Origin: Pseudomonadales bacterium
Lineage (GTDB): Bacteria > Pseudomonadota > Gammaproteobacteria > Pseudomonadales > Azotimanducaceae
Assembly (NCBI GenBank): GCA_007130155.1
Contig: SLTB01000042.1
Location: 1-45,360 of the forward strand
Direction of reading: 5' to 3'
Length of the DNA: 45,360 nt
A model generated the notes under the pieces. That model did not search any database. It had not been told where the DNA came from and was given only the letters and a program-made list of their open reading frames with translations. The position numbers and the translations under genes are program-made. Of this stretch, positions 37,706 to 45,360 are shown piece after piece (position 1 is the stretch's first letter; each line of letters begins with the position of its first letter).

Positions 37706-40700
37706 ACCCTGTGAATCTGCTCGATCTTGCCGGCGGGGAAGCCGTTTCCCAATTTCGCCGCAAGAAGCTGCTCGATGCCCTCGCTGGCCGTGAATCTGGC
37801 GTGTTTGACCTGGCTGCGCGATTCTGTCACTTCGTCGAACTGGCCCGCCCGCTGGATGGGCGGGAGCGCGCCTTGCTCGAAAGTCTCCTGCGCTATGGTC
37901 CCCGGACTAATGGCGCACCGGCGGGTGACTCATTCGCCCTGGTGGTGCCGCGACCGGGCACTCAATCGCCCTGGTCGAGCAAAGCCAGCGACATCGCCCA
38001 CAACTGTGGTCTTGATGCAGTCCTGCGCATCGAGCGTGGCGTGCGCTGGTGGATCATGGGTGAGGTGGCCGATCGCCGAGCCGTCGAGGCGCTGTTGCAC
38101 GATCGAATGACCGAGGCCGTGCTGGCACCAGATGCAGATGCGGCGCTCCTGTTTCGTCATGCGGCGCCGGCACCGCTGGCTCGGGTGGTGCTGGGATATG
38201 ACGGCATGGCGGCACTGCAGGCTGCGAATGAGCGTCTCGGCCTGGCCCTTTCCGAGGACGAGATGGCCTATCTGCTCACATCCTTCCAAGGTCTCGGGCG
38301 CGATCCCACCGACGTGGAACTGATGATGTTCGCCCAGGCGAACTCCGAGCATTGCCGCCACAAGATCTTCAATGCCAGCTGGACCGTGGACGGCAAGACC
38401 CAGCCGCGCTCGTTGTTTGCCATGATCAAGAACACCTTCGAGGCCAGCAATGGCCGTGGGGTGCTGTCGGCCTATGCGGACAATGCCTCCGTGATCGAAG
38501 GCAGTGTTGCCTCCCGCTTCTACGTCGACCCGGCTACTCGCAGCTACGGCTTCCAGCGCGAAGCGATTCACATCCTCATGAAGGTGGAGACCCACAACCA
38601 TCCGACGGCCATCGCGCCGTTTCCCGGCGCGGCCACCGGTTCGGGCGGAGAGATTCGCGACGAGGGTGCGGTGGGGCGTGGTTCCAAGCCCAAGGCCGGA
38701 TTGTCTGGCTTTACGGTATCCCACCTGGAAATACCCGGGTTCGAACAACCCTGGGAAACGGGTTACGGGCGACCCGCGCGCATCGCCTCGGCCCTGGACA
38801 TCATGCTCGAAGGCCCCATTGGTGCAGCGAGCTTCAACAACGAATTCGGACGGCCAGCGCTGTGTGGCTACTTCCGCAGCTTCGAGCAAGCGGTGGATCT
38901 CGGTGCGGGCCTGGAGGTTCGCGGCTATCACAAACCCATCATGATCGCCGGAGGTCTCGGCAACATTCGCGCCGAGCACATCGAGGCTGAAGAGGTGGTG
39001 CCTGGGGCGCCGCTGGTGGTGCTCGGCGGACCGGCCATGCTCATCGGTCTCGGCGGCGGTGCAGCGTCTTCCTTGGCCAGCGGCGCCAGCGATGCGGAAC
39101 TGGATTTCGCATCGGTGCAGCGTGGCAATCCCGAGATGCAGCGCCGTTGCCAGGAAGTCATCGACGGGTGCTGGGCCCTGGGCGTCGACAATCCCATTGC
39201 CCTGATCCACGATGTGGGCGCAGGCGGGTTGTCCAACGCCCTGCCTGAGCTGGTCAAGGATGGTGGCGTCGGCGGTCGTTTCGACCTGCGCGCCATTCCC
39301 AGTGCCGAGTCGGGGCTTGCCCCCATCGAGATCTGGTGCAACGAGGCCCAGGAGCGCTACGTCATCGCCCTGCGTCCGGAGCGCCTGGATGCCTTTGCCG
39401 ATCTCTGCCGCCGCGAGCGCTGTCCCTGGGCGGTCGTAGGGAAGGCCACGGCCGAGCCCGATCTGTATGTGGCGGATCCGAAACTGGGCGAGGCGCCGGT
39501 AGATCTGCCGCTGTCCGTACTGTTCGGCAAGCCGCCGAAGATGGAGCGCAGCTTCGAGACCGTTCAGAGGCGTCCGCGAGCGCTGGATCTCACCGGTATC
39601 GACCCGGCGGAGGCGGCGCAGCGGGTCCTGCGGTTTCCGGCCGTGGCCAGCAAGTCCTTCCTGATCACCATCGGTGATCGCAGCATTACCGGGCTGGTGG
39701 CGCGCGATCAGATGGTGGGGCCATGGCAGGTGCCGGTGGCCGATGTGGCGGTCACGTGCGCGGCATTTGACACCCTGGCTGGCGAAGCCATGGCGATGGG
39801 GGAACGTACGCCGCTGGCGCTGATCGATTCCGCGGCCGCAGCGCGGGTGGCAGTGGGAGAGGCCATTACCAATCTGATGGCGGCGGATATCGCTGAGCTT
39901 TCGGACATCAAACTGTCCGCCAACTGGATGGCGGCAGCGGGGCATGGACACGAGGATCAGGCGCTCTACGAGGCGGTCCACGCCGTGGGCATGGAACTGT
40001 GTCCGGCCCTGGGCATCTGCATTCCCGTGGGCAAGGACTCCCTGTCCATGCGTACGGTCTGGCACGAAGATGGCGAGCCCCGCAGCGTGGTGGCGCCGGT
40101 GTCGCTGATCGTGTCCGCCTTCGCGCCGGTGGCCGATGTCACCCGTACACTGACGCCGGAGCTGCGGCGCGACATGGGATCCACCCGTCTGCTGTGGATC
40201 GATCTCGGGGCAGGGCAGGACCGCCTAGGCGGATCGGTGCTGGCCCAGGCCTACCGGCAGTTCGGCGACATCGGCCCGGACCTCGATGATCCCGAACGCC
40301 TGCGGGCCATGTTCAATGCCGTACGTGATCTGGCGGCAGAGGGCGAAGTGCTGGCCTATCACGATGTCTCCGATGGTGGCGTGTGGGCCACAGTCTGCGA
40401 AATGGCCTTTGCCAGCCGCTTGGGCCTGGACATCGATCTGGGTGCCCAGGTGAGTACGGCGCAGGCGGTGCTCGGCCGACTTTTTGCCGAGGAGTTGGGC
40501 GCCGTTGTACAGGTTCGAGCCGACCGCAGCCAGATGGTGATGCAGAGGCTCGAAGAGCGGGGGCTCTCCAGCTGCGTCCATGACCTCGGCAGCCCTCGCG
40601 CTGACGGATTGGTCGAGGTGCGCGGGGGAAGTCGGGTCTGGGTTGCATCTGACCGAACGACTCTGCAGCAGATCTGGGCTGAGACCAGTCAGCGCCTGCA

Positions 40701-41607
40701 GGCCCTGCGGGATGACCCGGATTGTGCATCGGAGGAGTTCGCCCGCATTGGTGCCGATGAGCCCGGACTGCAGCCGAAGATTGCCTTCGACATGGGCGAG
40801 GACGTGACGGCGCCCCTTATTGGAACCGGTGCCAGGCCGCGCATCGCGGTGCTGCGGGAGCAGGGCGTCAACGGGCAGGTGGAGATGGCAGCCGCATTTC
40901 ATCTTGCCGGTTTCGATGCCGTGGATCTGCATGTATCGGAACTCATGAACGGCAGCCGAAGCCTGGACGATGTCCAGGGGCTGGTGGCCTGCGGCGGCTT
41001 TTCCTACGGTGACGTGCTCGGTGCCGGCGAGGGCTGGGCCAAGTCCATTCTGTTCCATGATCGGACCCGGGCGCTTTTCGAGGCCTTCCTGGGACGCGAT
41101 GATCGCTTTGCTCTCGGTATCTGCAATGGCTGTCAGATGTTCTCGGCGCTGGCCGAGCTGATTCCAGGCACCGAGGATTGGCCGCGCTTCGTGCGCAATC
41201 GCAGCGAACAATTCGAAGCCCGGCTGGTGCAGGTGGAGATCGACCCGGGTCCGTCGCTGCTGCTGGCCGGCATGGCGGGGACGCGGGTGCCGGTGGCCGT
41301 GGCCCATGGCGAAGGTCGGGCGGAGTTCGCCACGGCGGAAGAAGCCTCACGGTTTGCTGGCAGCGGCCGGATCGCGGCCCGCTACGTCGAGGGCGATGGC
41401 CAGACTGCCGTGCGTTATCCCGCTAATCCCAACGGTTCCCCTGAGGGGATAGCGGCTGTCACCAACGCTGACGGACGCGTCACCCTGATGATGCCCCACC
41501 CGGAGCGGGTCTTCCTCACCCGGCAGATGTCCTGGCATCCGGCACAGTGGGAAGAGTTCTCACCATGGATGCGACTGTTCCGGAATGCGCGGGTTTGGCT
41601 CGGTTGA
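37702..41607 (+). CDS. purL: Phosphoribosylformylglycinamidine synthase
   Basis: The 1301-residue protein is the large single-chain PurL of gammaproteobacteria (E. coli about 1295). It has an N-terminal PurS-like domain, two AIR-synthase-type halves ([28 protein letters not shown] and [13 protein letters not shown]), and a C-terminal glutaminase domain with the catalytic Cys of [12 protein letters not shown] and the histidine of MMPHPERVF. It makes FGAM from FGAR and glutamine in purine synthesis. The likely start is TTG at 37702, ten bases after GGAG and overlapping tadA; GTG at 37711 is the alternative. REP-like palindromes follow the stop. Confidence 0.95.
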   Translation: MNPVNLLDLAGGEAVSQFRRKKLLDALAGRESGVFDLAARFCHFVELARPLDGRERALLESLLRYGPRTNGAPAGDSFALVVPRPGTQSPWSSKASDIAHNCGLDAVLRIERGVRWWIMGEVADRRAVEALLHDRMTEAVLAPDADAALLFRHAAPAPLARVVLGYDGMAALQAANERLGLALSEDEMAYLLTSFQGLGRDPTDVELMMFAQANSEHCRHKIFNASWTVDGKTQPRSLFAMIKNTFEASNGRGVLSAYADNASVIEGSVASRFYVDPATRSYGFQREAIHILMKVETHNHPTAIAPFPGAATGSGGEIRDEGAVGRGSKPKAGLSGFTVSHLEIPGFEQPWETGYGRPARIASALDIMLEGPIGAASFNNEFGRPALCGYFRSFEQAVDLGAGLEVRGYHKPIMIAGGLGNIRAEHIEAEEVVPGAPLVVLGGPAMLIGLGGGAASSLASGASDAELDFASVQRGNPEMQRRCQEVIDGCWALGVDNPIALIHDVGAGGLSNALPELVKDGGVGGRFDLRAIPSAESGLAPIEIWCNEAQERYVIALRPERLDAFADLCRRERCPWAVVGKATAEPDLYVADPKLGEAPVDLPLSVLFGKPPKMERSFETVQRRPRALDLTGIDPAEAAQRVLRFPAVASKSFLITIGDRSITGLVARDQMVGPWQVPVADVAVTCAAFDTLAGEAMAMGERTPLALIDSAAAARVAVGEAITNLMAADIAELSDIKLSANWMAAAGHGHEDQALYEAVHAVGMELCPALGICIPVGKDSLSMRTVWHEDGEPRSVVAPVSLIVSAFAPVADVTRTLTPELRRDMGSTRLLWIDLGAGQDRLGGSVLAQAYRQFGDIGPDLDDPERLRAMFNAVRDLAAEGEVLAYHDVSDGGVWATVCEMAFASRLGLDIDLGAQVSTAQAVLGRLFAEELGAVVQVRADRSQMVMQRLEERGLSSCVHDLGSPRADGLVEVRGGSRVWVASDRTTLQQIWAETSQRLQALRDDPDCASEEFARIGADEPGLQPKIAFDMGEDVTAPLIGTGARPRIAVLREQGVNGQVEMAAAFHLAGFDAVDLHVSELMNGSRSLDDVQGLVACGGFSYGDVLGAGEGWAKSILFHDRTRALFEAFLGRDDRFALGICNGCQMFSALAELIPGTEDWPRFVRNRSEQFEARLVQVEIDPGPSLLLAGMAGTRVPVAVAHGEGRAEFATAEEASRFAGSGRIAARYVEGDGQTAVRYPANPNGSPEGIAAVTNADGRVTLMMPHPERVFLTRQMSWHPAQWEEFSPWMRLFRNARVWLG

Positions 41608-41622
41608 CGATCGTCGCCCCAC

Positions 41623-41788
41623 TGTGGGAGGAGGGGTCCATGTAAGCGGACTTGTCCGCGAACGTCTTCGCGGCTGAAGAGGGTGTCGCAAAAGGTTGGC
41701 AAGACTCCCTGGGAGCGGCTTCAGCCGCGAATGGACTGCCAGAAATCAATGACTTGCGGGGTCATTCGCGGATAAATCCGCTCCCACA
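41623..41788. repeat. Cluster of REP-like palindromes after purL
   Basis: Four palindromic units lie between the convergent purL and fadE-like genes. Unit A has TGTGGGAG (41623-41630) and, 15 bases on, stem GCGGAC-TT-GTCCGC (41646-41659) and GAA. Unit B is the short hairpin TCTTC-GCGGCT-GAAGA (41665-41680). Unit C is TGGGAGCGGCTTCAGCCGCG (41710-41729) then AAT. Unit D (41764-41788) is its inverted partner; its reverse complement starts TGTGGGAGCGGATTTATCCG. C and D form a head-to-head pair like a BIME and may also terminate transcription from both sides. Confidence 0.75.
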
Positions 41789-41807
41789 GATGGGTCAGGA
41801 GAGGGCG

Positions 41808-44078
41808 TCAGTGCTGTCCCACTGCCGTTGCGGCGGGCGCTGGCGCATCGTCGCCGGGGCTGGGCGTTGATCCCTCCCGGAAATACTCCTCCGGCTTGAA
41901 CACGTCCACTTCCCACACCGCCAGCACGGCGGCATGGGCTTCGCGAAGCTGTTCGGCTTCAGCTTCCCTGATCACGCCGGCTTCGAGTGCGGCGTCGATG
42001 TTTTCGTACTCCGATCCGCCCGGCAGGTCGTGGGACTTGCGTGCCTTGGCGATGCGCTCGCGCAGCGTCGCCGCCTCCTGGTGGAGGCGGAAGGCTTTCA
42101 GCATGCGGCCGGCACCGCTGGGTCCTTCTTCGACCTTGGCGAGTCCGGCGGTCAGGCGCCGGTACTGATCGTTCCAGCTCTGAATCGAGCCTGCCACCGC
42201 GGGCAGCAGGCGGTCAGACGGCCCGTCGGAAAGCCGGTTCATGCGCAGGAAGAGGGCGGCGGGATGGCGCAACCACCAGCCCACCACGGGAGCTTCGAAG
42301 TTGGCGTGAATGCCTTCGAAGGCTTCCTGGATGCGGGCCAGGGCGTACTCGCAGGCGTATTGCACCAGCGGCAGATCCTCTTGGCGCCGGCCTTCCGCCT
42401 CAAAGCGGCGCAGCGTGGCTACGGCGAGCACCTGCCAGGTCAGGGCGTCGGCGAAGCGGCCGCTCAAGTTGCCCTTGGCCTTGAGCTTGCTGCCGATCAG
42501 GTACATGGCCAGATCGGCCAGCAAGGCAAAGCGTGCCGAGGCCCAGGACAGCCGGCGATAGTAGGTGGCGGTGGGTCCTGATACCGGTGACTGGGCGAAC
42601 AGGGCCCGGGTGAGACCGAGGACCTTGGTGCGCAGCCAGTTGCCGGCAGTGTGCTTCAGCCAGCCGAGCAGCTGGGTCCGGAAGGCATCCACATCATCGG
42701 CTTCGACGGCGTTCACCAGGGCCAGCGCGTGGGGATGGCAGCGAGTGGCGCCCTGACCGAACACGATGAGGGTCCGGGTCATGATGTTCGCGCCTTCCAC
42801 GGTGATGCTCACCGGAGCGCTGCTGTAGGTGCCGGCCACCACATTGTTCGGGCCCTGCATCACGCCTGCGCCAGCGAGGACGTCCATGCCGTGAATGGCG
42901 AGTTTCTGGGCGTACTCGGTGGAACTGCTTTTCAGCAGGGCCGAGACCACCGGTGGCTTCTCGCCGTTGTCGAGGGCCGAGCAGACGTAGACCCGGGCTG
43001 CTTCGAACAGGTAGGTCATGGCGGCAATCTCCGCCACCTTGCTCTGCACGCCTTCCATCAGGCCGATGGGAAAGCCGAACTGACTGCGCAGCATGGAGTA
43101 GGGGCCGGTCATGGCGGCCACCTGCTTCATGTTGGCAATGGCGCCGGCGGGCAGCGAGACGGCACGCCCGCCAGCGAGCTGCTCCATGAGCATGCGCCAG
43201 CCCTGACCTGCATATTCCGGTCCGCCGATGATGGCGTCGGGTTCGAGCACCACGTCTTTGCCGGAGAACGGACCATTGTAGAAGCCGTCGCCAATGGGCT
43301 GGTGGTGATCGCCGATGGTCAGGCCGGGGATGTCCCGGTGCAGCATGGCCACGGTGATGCCGGGGCGTTTTCCTGTGCCGAGCAGGTCATCCGGATCATG
43401 CAGGTTGAACGCCAGGGAGATCAGATTCGCCACCGGCGCCAGGGTGATGTAGCGCTTGGCGAAGTTGAGGCGGATCTTCGTGTTCCCGTCACCATCGGCG
43501 AACACCATACCCTCGGCCTTGATGGAGGCGGCATCGGAGCCGGCCGTGAGTTCGGTGAGGCCGAAGCAGGGTACGTATTCGCCACTGGCGAGCTTGGGCA
43601 GATAGGCTGACTTCTGCGCCTCGGTGCCGTAGTGGGCCAGCAACTCTCCGGCGCCCAGGGAATTAGGGATGACGACGAAGGTGCCCATGGGCGAACTGTG
43701 GCCGTTGACCTTGGCCATGACTGCGGACAGTGCCACGGTGGAAAAGCCGCGACCTCCGTGCTCCTTGGGAATCAGCAGGCCCATGAAGCCCTGCTCTTTG
43801 ATGAATTCGAGCACATGGTCCGGCACGCGACGAGTCTGGGCGATCTCATAGGGATCCACCATCCGGCAGAGTTCCTCCGCCTGCCCGTCGAGAAAGGCCC
43901 GCTCTTCGGCATTCGGCTGGGCGTAGGGCTCGGCCAGCATACGGGCGAAATTGGGGCGCCCGCTGAAGAGCTCGCCGTCGATCCAGACCGTGCCAGCTTC
44001 CAGGGCGAGTCGTTCGGTGTCCGAAATCCGCGGCAGCATCTGCCGCTGCTCGAGGAACTTCATCAGGCGTTGGAACAT
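41808..44078 (-). CDS. fadE: FadE-type acyl-CoA dehydrogenase
   Basis: The 756-residue protein is a long acyl-CoA dehydrogenase of the FadE type. An N-terminal and middle flavin domain contains CFGLTELTAGSDAASI; a helical domain has VEGANIMTRTLIVFGQGATRCHP, very close to the E. coli FadE motif; a C-terminal DUF1974 region follows. It catalyses the first, FAD-dependent step of fatty acid beta-oxidation. It is a little shorter than E. coli FadE (814) because the N-terminal membrane region is reduced. The ATG at 44078 has AAGGAGG five bases upstream; GTG 44081 is too close to it. It lies 41 bases behind a GNAT gene on the same strand. Confidence 0.9.
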   Translation of the reverse strand: MFQRLMKFLEQRQMLPRISDTERLALEAGTVWIDGELFSGRPNFARMLAEPYAQPNAEERAFLDGQAEELCRMVDPYEIAQTRRVPDHVLEFIKEQGFMGLLIPKEHGGRGFSTVALSAVMAKVNGHSSPMGTFVVIPNSLGAGELLAHYGTEAQKSAYLPKLASGEYVPCFGLTELTAGSDAASIKAEGMVFADGDGNTKIRLNFAKRYITLAPVANLISLAFNLHDPDDLLGTGKRPGITVAMLHRDIPGLTIGDHHQPIGDGFYNGPFSGKDVVLEPDAIIGGPEYAGQGWRMLMEQLAGGRAVSLPAGAIANMKQVAAMTGPYSMLRSQFGFPIGLMEGVQSKVAEIAAMTYLFEAARVYVCSALDNGEKPPVVSALLKSSSTEYAQKLAIHGMDVLAGAGVMQGPNNVVAGTYSSAPVSITVEGANIMTRTLIVFGQGATRCHPHALALVNAVEADDVDAFRTQLLGWLKHTAGNWLRTKVLGLTRALFAQSPVSGPTATYYRRLSWASARFALLADLAMYLIGSKLKAKGNLSGRFADALTWQVLAVATLRRFEAEGRRQEDLPLVQYACEYALARIQEAFEGIHANFEAPVVGWWLRHPAALFLRMNRLSDGPSDRLLPAVAGSIQSWNDQYRRLTAGLAKVEEGPSGAGRMLKAFRLHQEAATLRERIAKARKSHDLPGGSEYENIDAALEAGVIREAEAEQLREAHAAVLAVWEVDVFKPEEYFREGSTPSPGDDAPAPAATAVGQH

Positions 44079-44119
44079 CACATCCTCCTTGCGCCCGCGA
44101 CCGGTTGCTAGGTTTTATC

Positions 44120-44722
44120 CTACGCTGATCTGCCGAGACCTGCCGTCTGCCCTGGTCGCGCCCACCACTCCCGACTGAGCAGCCCGTAGAAGAGTGCATC
44201 CTGGACCTCGCCCGTCACCTGCCAGCGTTCACGCAGCCTGCCCTCGAGCTGAAAGCCGAGCCCTTCGAGGAGCCGGATGGACCCGGTGTTGCGGGGATCC
44301 ACGTCCGCTTCGAGTCGGTGCAGGTTGAGGGTGTCGAAGGCGTGGTCCACCAGTACCGGCAGGATCTCCGTCATGTAGCCATGGCCCCAGGCCGGCCGGG
44401 CCAGCGCGAAGCCGATCTCGCCGCGGCGATTGACGCGATCGAGATTGCCCAGGGAGCAGGTGCCGATGAGCCCGGGTTGATCCCATCTGCAAAGGGCCCA
44501 CTCCATCAGTTCGCCCCGTTGGCAGTAGTCGTTGATTTCTTCGATCAGGGCGATGGCGTCCTCGCGGCAGGTCATCGCTGCCGACGACCAGAAGCGGGTG
44601 ATCTCGGGATCGGAGAACATCGCGTACAAGGCATCGACGTCGCCTGCTTCGATGGGGCGCAGTTCGAGTCTGGCCGAGGTCAGGCGTGGCAGATCGGCGG
44701 GGGGCAGGATCGTGTCGTCCAA
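44120..44722 (-). CDS. GNAT acetyltransferase, RimJ/RimL-like
   Basis: The 200-residue protein has the GNAT layout: LTSARLELRPIEAGDVDALYAMFSD at the start, EIGFALARPAWGHGYMTEIL as the acetyl-CoA-binding region, and LEADVDPRNTGSIRLLEGLGFQLEGRLRERW, the usual C-terminal motif of the RimJ/RimL group. Members acetylate ribosomal protein N-termini, antibiotics or small amines; the substrate here is unknown. No ATG fits the family N-terminus, and a TTG at 44722 with GGAAA upstream is the best start. It precedes the acyl-CoA dehydrogenase gene on the same strand and may be cotranscribed. Confidence 0.88.
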   Translation of the reverse strand: MDDTILPPADLPRLTSARLELRPIEAGDVDALYAMFSDPEITRFWSSAAMTCREDAIALIEEINDYCQRGELMEWALCRWDQPGLIGTCSLGNLDRVNRRGEIGFALARPAWGHGYMTEILPVLVDHAFDTLNLHRLEADVDPRNTGSIRLLEGLGFQLEGRLRERWQVTGEVQDALFYGLLSREWWARPGQTAGLGRSA

Positions 44723-44891
44723 GGCAAAGTTTCCGGCAGGCGTCGGCAGCTCAGGCCATGCTCGCTTCGGCGCCCCATGGCGTCAATCGGGACTGCGGCG
44801 GGCGATGCGCCTGGTGGGATGAGGGGAGAGCATCGGCTATCATCGCCGGCCACCAATGAAGACATGAATATCGGCTGGGAACGGAGTGACC

Positions 44892-45360
44892 ATGATCTAT
44901 CGCTTAGGGGACAAGCAGCTCGTCACGGAAGGTGAGCATTGGATCGCGGAGACGGCCGTGGTCATCGGAGACATCCTGCTCAAGCCCAATGCCAGCATCT
45001 GGTGGGGCGCGGTGCTGCGCGGCGACAACGAGCGCATCACCGTGGGCGCGAACAGCAACATTCAGGATGGCAGCGTGCTGCACACGGACTGGGGTTCGCC
45101 CCTGGTCATCGGTGATGACGTCACCGTCGGCCACATGGTCATGCTGCACGGCTGCACCATCGGCAACGGCTCCCTGATCGGTATCGGTGCGGTGATCCTC
45201 AATGGCGCGAAAATCGGCCGCAACTGCATCATCGGTGCGAAGGCCCTGATCCCCGAGGGCAAGGAAATCCCGGACAACTCCCTGGTCATGGGCGCCCCTG
45301 GCAAGGTTGTGCGGGAGGTGAGCGCAGAGCAGGCGAAGATGGTCGGCCTCGGCACCCACC
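44892..45360 (+). CDS. Gamma-carbonic-anhydrase-like hexapeptide protein, N-terminal part
   Basis: The gene runs off the right edge; about 156 codons are visible from the ATG at 44892, which follows GGAG. Left-handed beta-helix hexapeptide repeats dominate ([30 protein letters not shown], then [17 protein letters not shown]). Histidines in LHTDWG and GHMVMLHGC match the zinc ligands of the gamma-carbonic anhydrase family (YrdA/PaaY/CaiE). Members include carbonic anhydrases, thioesterase-like PaaY and proteins without known activity, so the reaction is uncertain. It is divergent from the GNAT gene; TATCAT at 44838-44843 is a possible -10 box in the 169-base gap, without a clear -35. Confidence 0.9.
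   Translation, partial: MIYRLGDKQLVTEGEHWIAETAVVIGDILLKPNASIWWGAVLRGDNERITVGANSNIQDGSVLHTDWGSPLVIGDDVTVGHMVMLHGCTIGNGSLIGIGAVILNGAKIGRNCIIGAKALIPEGKEIPDNSLVMGAPGKVVREVSAEQAKMVGLGTH

Noticed and set aside
37930-40065. 711-codon minus-strand frame inside purL
   Set aside because: purL has all expected synthase and glutaminase motifs across this span; the antisense frame is a codon-bias shadow.
41608-41807. Possible CRISPR or small RNA in the gap after purL
   Set aside because: The repeated units are inverted hairpins of unequal spacing with varying stems, fitting REP-like elements; there are no regular direct repeats with unique spacers.

Overview
The window is high-GC DNA from a gammaproteobacterium. 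This is inferred from housekeeping synteny typical of that class: queA-tgt-yajC-secD-secF, trmJ-iscR-iscS, ndk-rlmN-pilW-rodZ-hisS-yfgM-bamB-der, xseA divergent from guaB-guaA, then tadA and purL. Coding density is very high, and many genes overlap by 1 or 4 bases. I cannot place it to genus. The Rieske oxygenase, Baeyer-Villiger-type monooxygenase, Mo-hydroxylase and FadE-like dehydrogenase suggest an aerobic heterotroph that oxidises lipids or cyclic compounds.

Layout. (1) 1-2466: end of a caa3-type cytochrome oxidase locus, with a subunit I/III fusion, a small membrane protein and CtaG. (2) 2558-9941: an oxidative accessory block. A Rieske oxygenase (+) converges on a four-gene molybdenum-hydroxylase operon (-: FAD, 2Fe-2S and Mo subunits, then a MoaD/ThiS-like carrier), which diverges from a class B flavin monooxygenase (+). 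Both oxygenase genes have an FNR/ANR-like palindrome about 60-70 bases before the start codon. (3) 10001-12540: a small mobile-looking patch with a DUF222-HNH endonuclease gene under a consensus-type LexA box, a ParDE-like toxin-antitoxin pair with a dyad over its -10 box, and tRNA-Leu(CAA). (4) 12711-15104: a lipoprotein with the fold of a 5'-nucleotidase but without most of its metal ligands. (5) 15127-20647: queuosine genes queA and tgt, then yajC-secD-secF. (6) 20673-24267: suhB convergent with secF, then trmJ, iscR and iscS. (7) 24399-32512: ndk to der. (8) 32513-41607: xseA, guaBA, tadA, purL. (9) 41608-45360: REP-like palindromes, a FadE-type acyl-CoA dehydrogenase behind a GNAT acetyltransferase, and the start of a gamma-carbonic-anhydrase-like gene.

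Most notable observations: the SOS-type operator before the HNH endonuclease gene; an isc locus reduced to iscR-iscS in which IscS also lacks the C-terminal tail used to bind IscU; the degenerate nucleotidase lipoprotein; and two clusters of REP-like elements that share a TGTGGGAG head and GCGA foot around different stems. I saw no CRISPR array, phage structural genes or transposase. No gene-free stretch exceeds 300 bases; the longest is the 281-base divergent region 8119-8399.
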